DNA from: Burkholderiales bacterium
GTDB taxonomy: Bacteria > Pseudomonadota > Gammaproteobacteria > Burkholderiales > Casimicrobiaceae
Direction of reading: 5' to 3'
NCBI GenBank assembly: GCA_015075645.1
Contig: JABTUF010000007.1
Location: forward strand, 364,501 to 420,213
Length of the DNA stretch: 55,713 nt
Positions within the stretch are counted from its first letter, which is position 1, and every line of letters starts with the position of its first letter. The notes under the pieces were generated by a model that did no database searches, had not been told where the DNA came from, and was given only the letters and a program-made list of their open reading frames with translations. Position numbers and translations under genes: made by a program. Positions 1-8,756 of the stretch are shown here, piece after piece.

Positions 1-527
1 CGATGCACGACACGTTCTACGTCGACGGCGGGCTGCTCCTGCGCACGCACACCTCGCCGATCCAGGTGCGCTGGATGGAGACTCATGCGCCGCCGATCCG
101 GATCATCGCGCCCGGCCGCGTCTACCGCGTCGACAGCGACGCCACGCACTCGCCGATGTTCCACCAGGTCGAGGGCCTGTGGATCGACCGCGACGTGACC
201 TTCGCCGACCTCAAGGGCACGATCGCCCAGTTCCTGCGGCGCTTCTTCGAACGCGACGACCTCGCGGTCCGGTTCCGCCCGTCGTTCTTCCCGTTCACCG
301 AGCCTTCGGTCGAGATCGACATGAGCTTCGGCGACGGCTGGCTCGAGATCGCGGGGGCGGGCCAGGTGCATCCGAACGTGCTGCGCGCGGTCGGCGTCGA
401 TCCGGAAACGTGGCAGGGATTCGCCTTCGGCATGGGCCCCGACCGCCTCGCGATGCTGCGCTACGGCGTGGACGACCTGCGCCTGTTCTACGAGAACGAC
501 CTGGCGTTCCTGCGCCAGTTCGCGTGA
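1..527 (+). CDS. pheS: Phenylalanine-tRNA ligase alpha subunit, 3' part
   Basis: C-terminal part of the catalytic alpha subunit of the alpha2-beta2 phenylalanyl-tRNA synthetase, which charges tRNA-Phe in the cytoplasm. The reading frame is open from the left edge, so the true start lies outside; the ATG at 3 is internal. Visible class II synthetase motifs are motif 2 (RVYRVDSDATHSPMFHQVEG) and motif 3 near the C-terminus (GMGPDRLAMLRYG), and the HDTFYVD segment is typical of PheS. The stop is 7 bases before pheT, the usual pheST operon. Identity is secure; only the N-terminus is missing. Confidence 0.97.
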   Translation, partial: MHDTFYVDGGLLLRTHTSPIQVRWMETHAPPIRIIAPGRVYRVDSDATHSPMFHQVEGLWIDRDVTFADLKGTIAQFLRRFFERDDLAVRFRPSFFPFTEPSVEIDMSFGDGWLEIAGAGQVHPNVLRAVGVDPETWQGFAFGMGPDRLAMLRYGVDDLRLFYENDLAFLRQFA

Positions 528-534
528 GACGGTC

Positions 535-2907
535 ATGAGAATCTCCGAAGCCTGGCTCCGCACCTTCGTCGATCCGCCGCTCGACTCGGCGGGGCTCGCC
601 GAGCGCCTGACGATGTCGGGCCTCGAAGTCGAGTCGAGCGAGCCCGCCGCTCCGCCGTTCGAGCGCGTCGTCGTCGCGCGGATCGTGTCGGTGGCGCCGC
701 ACCCGAACGCAGACCGGCTGCGCGTGTGCTCGGTGGACGCGGGCGAACGCGAGCCCCTGTCGATCGTGTGCGGCGCGCCCAACGCGGCGGAGGGCATGAC
801 GGTGCCCTGCGCGCTCGAAGGCGCGAAGCTCCCCGGCGGACTGGTGATCCGGCGCGCGACGATGCGCGGCGTCGAGTCGCGGGGGATGCTCTGCTCGGCG
901 AAGGAACTCGGCCTCGCCGACGACGCGAGCGGGCTCCTCGCGCTCGACGGCGCGCTCGTGCCCGGCACGAACCTGCGCGAGGCGCTCGCGCTCGACGACA
1001 CGATCCACACGCTCAAGCTCACGCCGAACCGCGCCGACTGCCTGTCGATGCTGGGCGTCGCGCGCGACGTGGCGGCGATCACCGGCGCGAGCCTCGTGGT
1101 CCCCGACACCGCCGCGGTAGCGCCGGCGCTGCGCGAGCAGCGCGCAGTGCGCATCGAGGAGCCGGTCGCGTGCCCGCGCTTCGGCGGCCGCACGATCGAG
1201 GGCATCGACGCGTCCCGCCTCGCTCCCGCGTGGATGCGCCAGCGACTCGAACGCGCCGGCATCCGGTCGATCAGCGCGGTAGTGGACATCACCAACTACG
1301 TGATGCTCGAACTCGGACAGCCGATGCACGCCTACGACGCACGCCACCTCGAGGGTGCGCTCGTCGTGCGCTTCGCGCGCCCCGGCGAGGAACTCGTGCT
1401 GCTGAACGGCGACGTGCTGAAGCTCGAACCCGATCTCCTCATCGTCGGCGACGAGCGAAAGCCGCTGGGCCTCGCGGGCATCATGGGCGGCGAACACTCG
1501 GGCATCGCCGCCGACACGTCCACCGTCTACCTCGAAGCCGCGTACTGGAACCCGGCGGTCATCCAGGGAAAGATGCGACGGCTCGGGTTCCAGAGCGACG
1601 CGGGCCACCGGTTCGAGCGCGGCGTCGATCCCGCGCTCGGCCCCGCGGCGATCGAGCGCGCGACCGCGCTCATCCTCGCGACCTGCGGCGGACGCGCGGG
1701 TCCGGCGACCGACACGCTCGCGGAACTGCCGCCGCGCCCCACGATCCGCGTGCGCAGCGCGCGCATCGCCAGGCTGCTCGGCGTCGCGGTCCCGCCCGAC
1801 GAGTCGGCGGGCGTCTTCGACCGCCTCGGGATCGCGGTGCGCCGGCACGGCGAGGATTTCGAGGTCACGCCGCCGTCCTGGCGCTTCGATCTCGCGATCG
1901 AGGAGGACTACGTCGAGGAGGTCGCGCGCGTGCGCGGCTACGACGCCATTCCCGCGACCCCCGGCGCACACGTGCAGCACATGCCCGCGCGCTCCGAGTC
2001 GGCGCGCTCGACGTTCGCGCTGCGGCGCGCGCTCGCCGCGCGCGACTGGCACGAGGTCGTGACCTTCGGCTTCGTGTCCTCCGGGATCGAACGCGCACTC
2101 GACCCCGACTCAGCGGCGATCCCGGTGAAGAATCCGATCGCCGCGCACCTCGACGTGATGCGCACCTCGCTCCTTCCCGGCCTCATCGACGTGCTGCGGA
2201 CCAACGCGAGCCGGCGCGAGCCGCGGGTGCGCGTGTTCGAACTGGGCCGCGTGTTCCGGCGCGACGCGCAGGGGCTCGGCCAGCCGCTCCGGTTCGGCGG
2301 CCTCGCGTGGGGAAGCGCGTTGCCGGAGCAGTGGGGGACGCCGACGCGTCGGGTCGACCTGCACGACGTGAAAGCGGACCTGGAGGCGCTCGCCGCACCG
2401 TTCCCGGTCTCGACGACCGCCGCGCCGCATCCGGCGCTCCACCCCGGACGCTCGGCCGCCGTCGCCGTCGACGGCAAGCCCGCCGGCTGGCTGGGCGAAC
2501 TTCACCCGAGGCTCGTCCGGCACCTCGAATTGACGTCGCCAGCGGTCGTGTTCGAACTGGCGCTCGAGACCCTCCTCGCCCGACCGGTGCCGCTGGGCAA
2601 GCCGGTCTCCCGCCAGCCGATGGTCCGGCGCGACCTGGCGCTCGTCGTGGACGAGGCGGTCCCGGTCGCCGACCTGGTCGCCACGCTCGCTCGCTCGGGC
2701 CCACCGTTCGTCGTCGCGGTCCGCCCGTTCGACCTCTATCGCGGCACCGGCCTGCCAGCCGGCCGGAAAAGCGTTGCGATTCTGGTGCTTATGCAGGATA
2801 CTGCACGTACTTTGACCGACGCCGAGATCGAGGGAGCGGTGGAGGCGCTGTCGGACGCTGCCTACCGCGAGTTCGGCGCGACGCTTCGCCACGTGGATTC
2901 GCGATGA
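535..2907 (+). CDS. pheT: Phenylalanine-tRNA ligase beta subunit
   Basis: Beta subunit (790 aa, normal bacterial length about 790-800) of phenylalanyl-tRNA synthetase; it binds tRNA and edits mischarged Tyr-tRNA-Phe. Domains visible in order: N-terminal MRISEAWLRTFVDP, tRNA-binding OB fold at about 40-150 (HPNADRLRVCSVDAG), B3/B4 editing region, B5 domain at about 400-470 (ending in PSWRFDLAIEEDYVEEVARV), a synthetase-like core, and a C-terminal anticodon-binding FDX-ACB domain from about 695. Starts 7 bases after pheS and its TGA overlaps the ihfA ATG (ATGA), so pheS-pheT-ihfA should be translationally coupled. Confidence 0.98.
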   Translation: MRISEAWLRTFVDPPLDSAGLAERLTMSGLEVESSEPAAPPFERVVVARIVSVAPHPNADRLRVCSVDAGEREPLSIVCGAPNAAEGMTVPCALEGAKLPGGLVIRRATMRGVESRGMLCSAKELGLADDASGLLALDGALVPGTNLREALALDDTIHTLKLTPNRADCLSMLGVARDVAAITGASLVVPDTAAVAPALREQRAVRIEEPVACPRFGGRTIEGIDASRLAPAWMRQRLERAGIRSISAVVDITNYVMLELGQPMHAYDARHLEGALVVRFARPGEELVLLNGDVLKLEPDLLIVGDERKPLGLAGIMGGEHSGIAADTSTVYLEAAYWNPAVIQGKMRRLGFQSDAGHRFERGVDPALGPAAIERATALILATCGGRAGPATDTLAELPPRPTIRVRSARIARLLGVAVPPDESAGVFDRLGIAVRRHGEDFEVTPPSWRFDLAIEEDYVEEVARVRGYDAIPATPGAHVQHMPARSESARSTFALRRALAARDWHEVVTFGFVSSGIERALDPDSAAIPVKNPIAAHLDVMRTSLLPGLIDVLRTNASRREPRVRVFELGRVFRRDAQGLGQPLRFGGLAWGSALPEQWGTPTRRVDLHDVKADLEALAAPFPVSTTAAPHPALHPGRSAAVAVDGKPAGWLGELHPRLVRHLELTSPAVVFELALETLLARPVPLGKPVSRQPMVRRDLALVVDEAVPVADLVATLARSGPPFVVAVRPFDLYRGTGLPAGRKSVAILVLMQDTARTLTDAEIEGAVEALSDAAYREFGATLRHVDSR

Positions 2908-3212
2908 CGCTCACCAAGGCCGAATTGGCCGACCTGCTGTTCGAGCAACTGGGCCTCAACAAGCGCGAGGCGAAGGACATGGTCGAGCGCTTCTTCGAGG
3001 AGGTGCGCATCGCGCTCGAGGCGGGCGAGAGCGTGAAACTCTCGGGCTTCGGCAACTTCCAGTTGCGCGAGAAGCCGCAGCGCCCCGGACGCAACCCCAA
3101 GACCGGCGAGGAGATCCCGATCACGGCGCGACGCGTCGTGACGTTCCACGCCAGCCAGAAACTCAAGGCCATGGTGGACGGCGCCGATCATGTCGGATCC
3201 CGGCCGGACTAG
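2904..3212 (+). CDS. ihfA: Integration host factor subunit alpha
   Basis: Subunit alpha (102 aa) of the DNA-bending heterodimer IHF, a nucleoid protein that acts in transcription, recombination and replication. The sequence is a complete HU/IHF fold: MTLTKAELADLLFEQLGL at the start, KLSGFGNFQLREK, and the beta-arm with the intercalating proline in GRNPKTGEEIPI (about 62-74). The start is chosen by the ATGA overlap with pheT and by family length. pheST-ihfA is a conserved arrangement in gamma- and betaproteobacteria. The 3' end overlaps the next gene by 23 bases. Confidence 0.97.
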   Translation: MTLTKAELADLLFEQLGLNKREAKDMVERFFEEVRIALEAGESVKLSGFGNFQLREKPQRPGRNPKTGEEIPITARRVVTFHASQKLKAMVDGADHVGSRPD

Positions 3213-3618
3213 ACCCGACCTTCCGCCGATTCCGGCGAAGCGGTACTTCACGATCGGCGAGGTCTCCGATCTGTGTGCGGTGAAGCCGCACGTGCTCCGC
3301 TACTGGGAGCAGGAGTTCGCGCAGCTGAAGCCGGTGAAGCGCCGCGGCAATCGCCGCTACTACCAGCATCACGAAGTGCTGCTGATCCGCCGCATCCGCG
3401 ACCTCCTCTACGAGCAGGGCTTCACGATCAACGGCGCGCGGCACCGCCTCGAGCACGAAGGCGACGAGGCGCGCGCCGCGGCGGCGCGCCCGACGCCGTC
3501 CACCACGTCGGTACCCGCCCGTGCGCCGTCCGGCGCCGCATCCGGGACGGGGGGTACTGCCGCGCTGCGGCAGGAGCTGCTGGAGATCCGCCAATTGCTG
3601 GATCCCCATCGGCGCTGA
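3190..3618 (+). CDS. MerR-family transcriptional regulator
   Basis: Small DNA-binding regulator (142 aa). The N-terminal MerR helix-turn-helix and wing are clear at about 19-88: YFTIGEVSDLCAVKPHVLRYWEQEF, then RRGNRRYYQHHEVLLIRRIRDLLYEQGFTINGARHRL. The rest is an Ala/Thr/Pro-rich linker with a short C-terminal helix (LRQELLEIRQLLD). There is no cysteine-based metal site, so a metal sensor of the MerR/CueR type is unlikely. It overlaps ihfA by 23 bases in another frame, a synteny common in betaproteobacteria. The regulated genes cannot be told from the sequence. Confidence 0.93.
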   Translation: MSDPGRTRPDLPPIPAKRYFTIGEVSDLCAVKPHVLRYWEQEFAQLKPVKRRGNRRYYQHHEVLLIRRIRDLLYEQGFTINGARHRLEHEGDEARAAAARPTPSTTSVPARAPSGAASGTGGTAALRQELLEIRQLLDPHRR

Positions 3619-3625
3619 GCGAATG

Positions 3626-3654
3626 TCCGGCCACTCCTTCCGGAACGGTATAAT
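3626..3654 (+). promoter_or_regulatory. Promoter of tRNA-Pro
   Basis: A perfect sigma-70 -10 hexamer TATAAT lies at 3649-3654, about 8 bases of discriminator before the expected start and 13 bases before the mature tRNA. The -35 region at the right distance is weak (TCCGGC at 3626-3631). A G/C-rich discriminator is as expected for a stable RNA gene. Confidence 0.6.
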
Positions 3655-3667
3655 CGGCGGTTTCGGT

Positions 3668-3744
3668 CGGGGCGTAGCGCAGCCTGGTAGCGCACCTGCA
3701 TGGGGTGCAGGGGGTCGGAAGTTCGAATCTTCTCGCCCCGACCA
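3668..3744 (+). tRNA. tRNA-Pro (anticodon GGG)
   Basis: A 77-nt cloverleaf with encoded CCA. Acceptor stem CGGGGCG pairs with CGCCCCG, the D-arm reads GCGCAGCCTGGTAGCGC, the anticodon stem CCTGC/GCAGG encloses the loop ATGGGGT (anticodon GGG), and the T-arm contains GTTCGAATC. The sequence is close to E. coli proL from memory. It lies between the MerR gene and the HD-GYP gene on the same strand. Confidence 0.97.
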
Positions 3745-3951
3745 CTCGAATTCCTCCGGGCGTCGACCGGATCCGGGCTCCGCGCGGCCCACTCGTCCGG
3801 CGCCTCGCGGCAGACCCGTCCGGTGGCGGTCCCGGGTCGACGTCCGCCGAACCCCCGGCTCCCTCCTCAGGATCGCGCCGCCCGGCGCCACCGCCGGGTG
3901 CGACTCTTGCTTGATCGGCTGTCCGCGCCCCTCCCAGGGAGGGTACGAGCC

Positions 3952-5064
3952 ATGACGCCTCCGACCCCGCTGCGCACGGCCCCCACGCCCGGAACGGTCT
4001 CGGAACTCGCGTTCGCGCGGGCCCAGCGCAACACCGTCCTGATCGTCGACGACCTGTTCTCGAGCCGCCTGCTCCTGGCGGAAATCGTCCGCCAGATCGA
4101 CGGCAAGCTCAACCTCGAACTCTTCGACACGCCGTCGCGCGCGCTGGAATACGCGCGCAACAACCGCGTCGATATCGTGCTCACCGACTACAAGCTGCCC
4201 GAGTTCGACGGCATCGAACTCGTGAAGCAGCTTCGCGCGCTGCCGCATTGCGTCGACGTCCCGATCGTCGTGATCACGGTCGTCGACGATCGCAAGATCC
4301 GCTACAACGCGCTCGAGGCCGGCGCCACCGACTTCCTGATCAAGCCGCTCGACGAGCACGAGACGCGCGCGCGCTGCGCCAACCTGCTCGAACTCCGCCG
4401 CCACAAGATCGTGCTGTCCGACCAGGCGCGCGTGCTGCAGTACCAGGTGGACCGGTCGGTGTCCGAGATCCACGAGCGCGAACTGGAGACGCTCGCGAAG
4501 CTCGCCAAGGCCGGCGAGTTCCGCGACCGCACGACCGGCAATCATCTGATGCGGATGGCGCGCTACTCGGCGCTGATCGGCACCAACCTCGGACTGGGCG
4601 CCGAGACCGCGCACGTGCTCGAGGTGGCGGCGCCGATGCACGACATCGGCAAGATCGGCATTCCCGACGCCATCCTGCTCAAGAACGGGCCGCTCTCGAA
4701 AGAGGAGGACGAGACGATGCGCAGGCACCCGCGCATCGGCTACGACATCCTGAAGGGCAGCCCGTCGAAGTACCTGTCGATGGGCGCGATCATCGCGCTC
4801 GGCCACCACGAGAAGTTCGACGGCTCGGGCTACCCGAACGGCCTGCACGGCGAGGACATTCCGCTGGTCGCGCGCATCGTCGCGGCGGCCGACGTGTTCG
4901 ACGCGCTCATCTCCGAGCGGCCGTACAAACACGCCTGGCCGATCGCCGAGGGCGTCGAGTACCTGAAGGCGCAGCGCGGCCGCCACTTCGATCCGCGCTG
5001 CGTCGACGCGTTCCTCGCCGATCCGTCGAAGATCGAAGCCATCGTTCGCGAACTGGGCGACTGA
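3952..5064 (+). CDS. RpfG-like response regulator with HD-GYP phosphodiesterase domain
   Basis: Two-domain cytoplasmic protein of 370 aa. The N-terminal receiver domain (about 28-150) has the acidic pair D33/D34, phosphoacceptor D79 (VLTDYK) and conserved K131 (LIKP). The C-terminal HD-GYP domain (about 180-350) has HD at 230-231 (MHDIGKIGIPD) and the GYP signature HHEKFDGSGYP at 285-295. Family knowledge: such proteins hydrolyse cyclic di-GMP and couple a histidine-kinase signal to biofilm or motility switching. The open frame runs upstream through the tRNA, so the start is set at the ATG after the GGGAGGGTACGAG ribosome-binding region. No partner histidine kinase lies beside it. Domain call is secure; the signal is unknown. 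Confidence 0.93.
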   Translation: MTPPTPLRTAPTPGTVSELAFARAQRNTVLIVDDLFSSRLLLAEIVRQIDGKLNLELFDTPSRALEYARNNRVDIVLTDYKLPEFDGIELVKQLRALPHCVDVPIVVITVVDDRKIRYNALEAGATDFLIKPLDEHETRARCANLLELRRHKIVLSDQARVLQYQVDRSVSEIHERELETLAKLAKAGEFRDRTTGNHLMRMARYSALIGTNLGLGAETAHVLEVAAPMHDIGKIGIPDAILLKNGPLSKEEDETMRRHPRIGYDILKGSPSKYLSMGAIIALGHHEKFDGSGYPNGLHGEDIPLVARIVAAADVFDALISERPYKHAWPIAEGVEYLKAQRGRHFDPRCVDAFLADPSKIEAIVRELGD

Positions 5065-5176
5065 CCGGGCCGCGAGGGCCGCGCGCCTTCGCTCTTTCGC
5101 GTCGCGACGGCCGGCGTGCTGCCGCGTGAACCGCAACGGCGCGTGGCCCCGACGATCGGCTCTCACCTGTCGCACC

Positions 5177-7321
5177 TCATCCCGGAGCGATGACGCGACG
5201 ATCGGGGCGGGTCGCGCACGATGCCATGCGAACGACACGGTCCGCCAACAGCGTCGGCGGCACGACGTGGCTCACGACGACGATCGTCGTCGCCCCCTTG
5301 AGCGCGCTGATCGAAGCTCCGACCTCGGCGGCGGACGCCGCATCGAGCTGACTCAGCGGCTCGTCGAGCAGCAGCAGGCGCGGTGACTTGAGGAGCGCGC
5401 GCGCCAGCGCGAGCCGCTGCTTCTGCCCGCCGGAGAGCCCGATGCCGCGCTCGCCCAGCCGCGTACGGTAGCCGTCGGGCAGCGCCGCGATGGCGTCGTG
5501 CACTCCGGCGCGACGGCAGGCGCGTTCGACCTCCTCCGCCGACGCGTGCGGGCGCGACAGCACGAGATTGTCGAGCACGCTCCCCGCGAACAGCACGGTG
5601 TCCTGCGGCACGATGCCGAGCGCCGCGCGCAGCGTGTCGCAGGCGAGCGCGCGCGTATCGCGGCCGTCGAGGCGCACGGCGCCTTCGGCCGGGAACGCGA
5701 ACCCGGCGGCGAGTCGACACAGCGTGCTCTTCCCGCATCCGGACGGCCCGGTGATCACCACGCACTCGCCGGGCGCGACGTCCAGATCGAGCCCGTGCAG
5801 CAGCCAGCCGCCTTCGCCGTGCCGGAAGCCGACGCGCTCGAAGGTCAGGCGCGCGGCGCCCGCCGCGTCGGCGCGCACCCCCGACCGCGGCTCGGCCGGC
5901 ACGTCCATCACGTCGGCGAGGCGGCGCACCGCGATCGCCGCCTGCTGGAACTGCTGCCAGAGCCCCGCGAGCCGCAGGACCGGCTGCGAGACGCGCGAGG
6001 CGAACATCTGGAACGCGACCAGCATGCCGATCGTGAATTCGCTGCCGCGCATCACGAGCCACGCCCCCGCGCACAGGATCGCCGCCGTCATCGCCTGCTC
6101 GAGCGCGCCGGCCGCGGACTGATAGCCGTTCGCGAGCTGGCGCGTCGCGAACCCGGCGCGCAGCCACGCCCCGAGCGCGTCGTCGTAGCGTCGCGTGAAC
6201 GAGGCTTCGAGCTCCAGCGCCTTGACGGTCTCGATCCCGACGAGCGACTCGGTGGCGAGCGCCTGCGCGCGCGCGCCGGTCATGAACTCCTCGTTCAGCC
6301 GCCGCTCCAGCGACGGCGCCACCGCCAGCGACAGCGCTGCGAGGGCGCCGATGCAACCGAGCGCGACGAGCGTGAGCGGCGCGCTGTAGAACGTCATCAC
6401 GACGATGAACACCAGCGCGAACGGCAGGTCGAGCACGACGGTGATCGCGGCGCCGGCGAGGAACTCGCGCACCGTCTCGACGCCGTTCAGCCGGGCCACG
6501 AGCACGCCGACCGGCCTCCGCTCGAAGAAGCCCAGCGGAATCCGCAGCAGGTGCGCGTACACCCGCGAGCCGAGCACCGCATCGACCCGTGTCCCGGCAT
6601 GCACGACCACGGTCTGCCTCAGCCAGCCGATCGCCGCGGAGAACGCGATGAGGAGCGCGAGCGCGGCAGCGACCACCGCGAGCGTGCTCGTCGCGCGGTT
6701 GACGATCACCTTGTCGATGATGACCTGGCTCGCGAGCGGCAGCGCGAGCCCGGCGAGATGCAGCGCGAGCGAGGCCGCGAGGACGTCGCGCACGGCGTCG
6801 CGGTGGCGCGCGAGTTCCGCGAACACGGTCCGGAAGCCGAACCGCCCGGACGGCGCCGCCGCGGCCTCCCCGACTTCGGCGTCGTCCGGCAACCGGACCA
6901 GCACGGCCGTCCCGGTGGCCTGCGCGGCGAACACTGCGGCGGGTGCCTCGTTCGGCGCGCGCGATCCCGCGGCGAACCAGACGACGCGATCGACCGAAAC
7001 CGAGACGACGAGCGACGGGCGCACCTGCGCGATCACCTGCGTTCCGCCGCCGGCGTCCTCCGGATGCGGCGCGCGAAGCATCGCCACGCAGGGCATCGGC
7101 GCGCGGGCGAGCGCGGCGACTCCCGCTTCGACCACGCGGACGTCGAAGCCCGCTTCCCGCAGGCCCTCGACCAGCGTGACGAGCGAGTGCGGCGGCGGCG
7201 TGCGCGCGACGTACGCGGTCGCGTCGAACGCGCGCCGGTGCAGGTTGCAGAGGCTCCCGATCGCCCATTGCACGTCGGCGGGCGCGATCGAGGCGGACGC
7301 GGAGAATGGCTCGTCGCGCAT
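5177..7321 (-). CDS. Type I secretion ABC transporter (HlyB-type), C39-like domain
   Basis: Inner-membrane permease-ATPase (714 aa) of a type I secretion system; exports an unfolded substrate straight to the outside together with an adaptor and an outer-membrane TolC channel. Domains: N-terminal C39-like domain (about 1-135) that lacks the catalytic Cys/His arrangement of true bacteriocin peptidases, ABC membrane domain (about 165-450), nucleotide-binding domain (about 490-700) with Walker A GPSGCGKST (525-533), signature LSGGQ (629-633), Walker B LLLLDEP (649-655) and H-loop H685. The start ATG at 7321 gives the expected family length; upstream extensions run into the adaptor gene. Last gene of an RTX-HlyD-HlyB cluster. 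Confidence 0.92.
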   Translation of the reverse strand: MRDEPFSASASIAPADVQWAIGSLCNLHRRAFDATAYVARTPPPHSLVTLVEGLREAGFDVRVVEAGVAALARAPMPCVAMLRAPHPEDAGGGTQVIAQVRPSLVVSVSVDRVVWFAAGSRAPNEAPAAVFAAQATGTAVLVRLPDDAEVGEAAAAPSGRFGFRTVFAELARHRDAVRDVLAASLALHLAGLALPLASQVIIDKVIVNRATSTLAVVAAALALLIAFSAAIGWLRQTVVVHAGTRVDAVLGSRVYAHLLRIPLGFFERRPVGVLVARLNGVETVREFLAGAAITVVLDLPFALVFIVVMTFYSAPLTLVALGCIGALAALSLAVAPSLERRLNEEFMTGARAQALATESLVGIETVKALELEASFTRRYDDALGAWLRAGFATRQLANGYQSAAGALEQAMTAAILCAGAWLVMRGSEFTIGMLVAFQMFASRVSQPVLRLAGLWQQFQQAAIAVRRLADVMDVPAEPRSGVRADAAGAARLTFERVGFRHGEGGWLLHGLDLDVAPGECVVITGPSGCGKSTLCRLAAGFAFPAEGAVRLDGRDTRALACDTLRAALGIVPQDTVLFAGSVLDNLVLSRPHASAEEVERACRRAGVHDAIAALPDGYRTRLGERGIGLSGGQKQRLALARALLKSPRLLLLDEPLSQLDAASAAEVGASISALKGATTIVVVSHVVPPTLLADRVVRMASCATRPDRRVIAPG

Positions 7322-7374
7322 GCCGTCAGGTCCGCGGAACGGCGCGAACGCCCACCGTGGTTCGCATCGGTCGC

Positions 7375-8715
7375 CTACCGTTCGCGACCGGCCTCGCCCC
7401 AGGCCCGGCGCAGCGGCGAGAGCAGATATTCGACGACGCGGCGCTCGCCCAGCAGGATCTCGGCGGACACGAGCATGCCGGATGCGAGTTCGAACGGCGC
7501 ATCGCCCGCGCGCAGCGCCTGCGCGGCCAATGCGACGCGCACCCGGTAGCCGGAGGCCGCGGGCACGTCGGCGGACGGCTCGGTGGCGTCGGGCGCGACG
7601 TGGATCACCTGCCCGTCGATCGTGCCGTACTTCTGGAACGGATAGGTGACGAGTTTCACGCGCGCCTCCCGTCCCGGATGCACGAAACCCGCGTCTTCGT
7701 GACGGACGAGCACCTCCGCGACCAGCTCCTCGCCGGCCGGAACGAGCGTGACGAGCGGCGTGCCCGCGGCGACCACCGCGCCCGCGCCACGCGCGGCGAC
7801 GTCCTTCACCGTACCGGCGTACGGTGCACGGATCTCGACGCCCTCGGCTCGGTGGAGCGCGCGGGCGAGCGCCTCGCCCACGCGCGCGATCTCCGCGTCC
7901 GCCGTCGCCCGTTCGGCCAGCAGTTGAGCGCGATACCCCGATGCGATCTGGTCGCGGCGCGTGCGAGCCTGGACGCCAGCCGATTCGAGCCCCGTGACGA
8001 CGTGACGCTGGGCCTCGAGTTCCGCCGCCTTCTCGATCGCCTCGCGTTCGCGCTCGAGCGCGGCGAGTTCGCTCGCGAAGCCCTCGCGCCGCAACTCCGC
8101 GTAGCGCTCCGCGGCGGAGCGCACGATCGGCACCACGCGTTCGAGCTTGCGCTCGGTGGCCCGGGCGGCGGCCAGGTCCTGCTCCAGGCGCACGATCGCG
8201 GCGGACTCCTGCCCGAGCGCATCGGTGTGCGCCTGCCGGTTCGCGCGAAACTGCGCCAATGCGGACCGGAACGCCTCCTCGTCGTCGTCCGAATGTTGCC
8301 GGGGGGGCGTCCCGGCGAGTTCCGCGTCGATGCGGCGACGCTGGAGGTCGCGCCGCACGAATTCGGCCCGCAGCGCGCGCGTCTCCGACGAGGCCAGCGT
8401 GCCGTCGAGGCGGATGAGCGTCTCGCCCTCGACCACGCTCGCGCCTTCGGCCACCAGGACTTCGCGCACCACGCCCGCGTCGGCGGGCTGGACGATCTTC
8501 GTCTGCGTCCGGGGCACGAGGCGGCCTTCGGCCACGACCACGACGTCGAGCTTCCCCAGCAGGGCCCAGGCGAGCGCCGTTGCGCCGAAGCAGAGCAGCA
8601 GATGCAGCACGCGCCGGCGCCGGGGGGCCATCCGCGTGTTCTCCAGACGCTCCCAACCCGGAGCGAACGCGCCATCTTCGGGAACGGCGCGCTCCGAGGC
8701 GGTGAACGCGAACAT
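7375..8715 (-). CDS. HlyD-type membrane fusion (adaptor) protein of type I secretion
   Basis: Periplasmic adaptor (446 aa from the ATG at 8715) that bridges the ABC exporter to an outer-membrane channel. A short cytoplasmic N-terminus is followed by one membrane segment (about 36-55, VLHLLLCFGATALAWALLG), a lipoyl-like hairpin half (VVVVAEGRLVPRTQTKIVQP, then GVVREVLVAEGASVVEGETLIRLD), a long alpha-helical coiled-coil region (about 105-290), the second lipoyl half (IRAPYAGTVKDVAA) and a beta-barrel C-terminus. The upstream in-frame ATG at 8826 would overlap the RTX gene by 70 bases, so the internal start is preferred. Lies 53 bases ahead of the exporter gene and 41 bases after the RTX gene. 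Confidence 0.9.
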   Translation of the reverse strand: MFAFTASERAVPEDGAFAPGWERLENTRMAPRRRRVLHLLLCFGATALAWALLGKLDVVVVAEGRLVPRTQTKIVQPADAGVVREVLVAEGASVVEGETLIRLDGTLASSETRALRAEFVRRDLQRRRIDAELAGTPPRQHSDDDEEAFRSALAQFRANRQAHTDALGQESAAIVRLEQDLAAARATERKLERVVPIVRSAAERYAELRREGFASELAALEREREAIEKAAELEAQRHVVTGLESAGVQARTRRDQIASGYRAQLLAERATADAEIARVGEALARALHRAEGVEIRAPYAGTVKDVAARGAGAVVAAGTPLVTLVPAGEELVAEVLVRHEDAGFVHPGREARVKLVTYPFQKYGTIDGQVIHVAPDATEPSADVPAASGYRVRVALAAQALRAGDAPFELASGMLVSAEILLGERRVVEYLLSPLRRAWGEAGRER

Positions 8716-8756
8716 CGGCCGGCGAGGTCTCGGTGGGTCGTCGGGCGCGCGGGGGT

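Noticed and set aside
3668..3744. tRNA-Pro as the attachment site of an integrated element
   Set aside because: No integrase, no second copy of the tRNA 3' end and no change in gene content follow it.
5065..5176. Bidirectional terminator between the HD-GYP gene and the convergent exporter gene
   Set aside because: The 112-base gap has short G/C-rich self-complementary stretches but no clear stem with a T-run on either strand.
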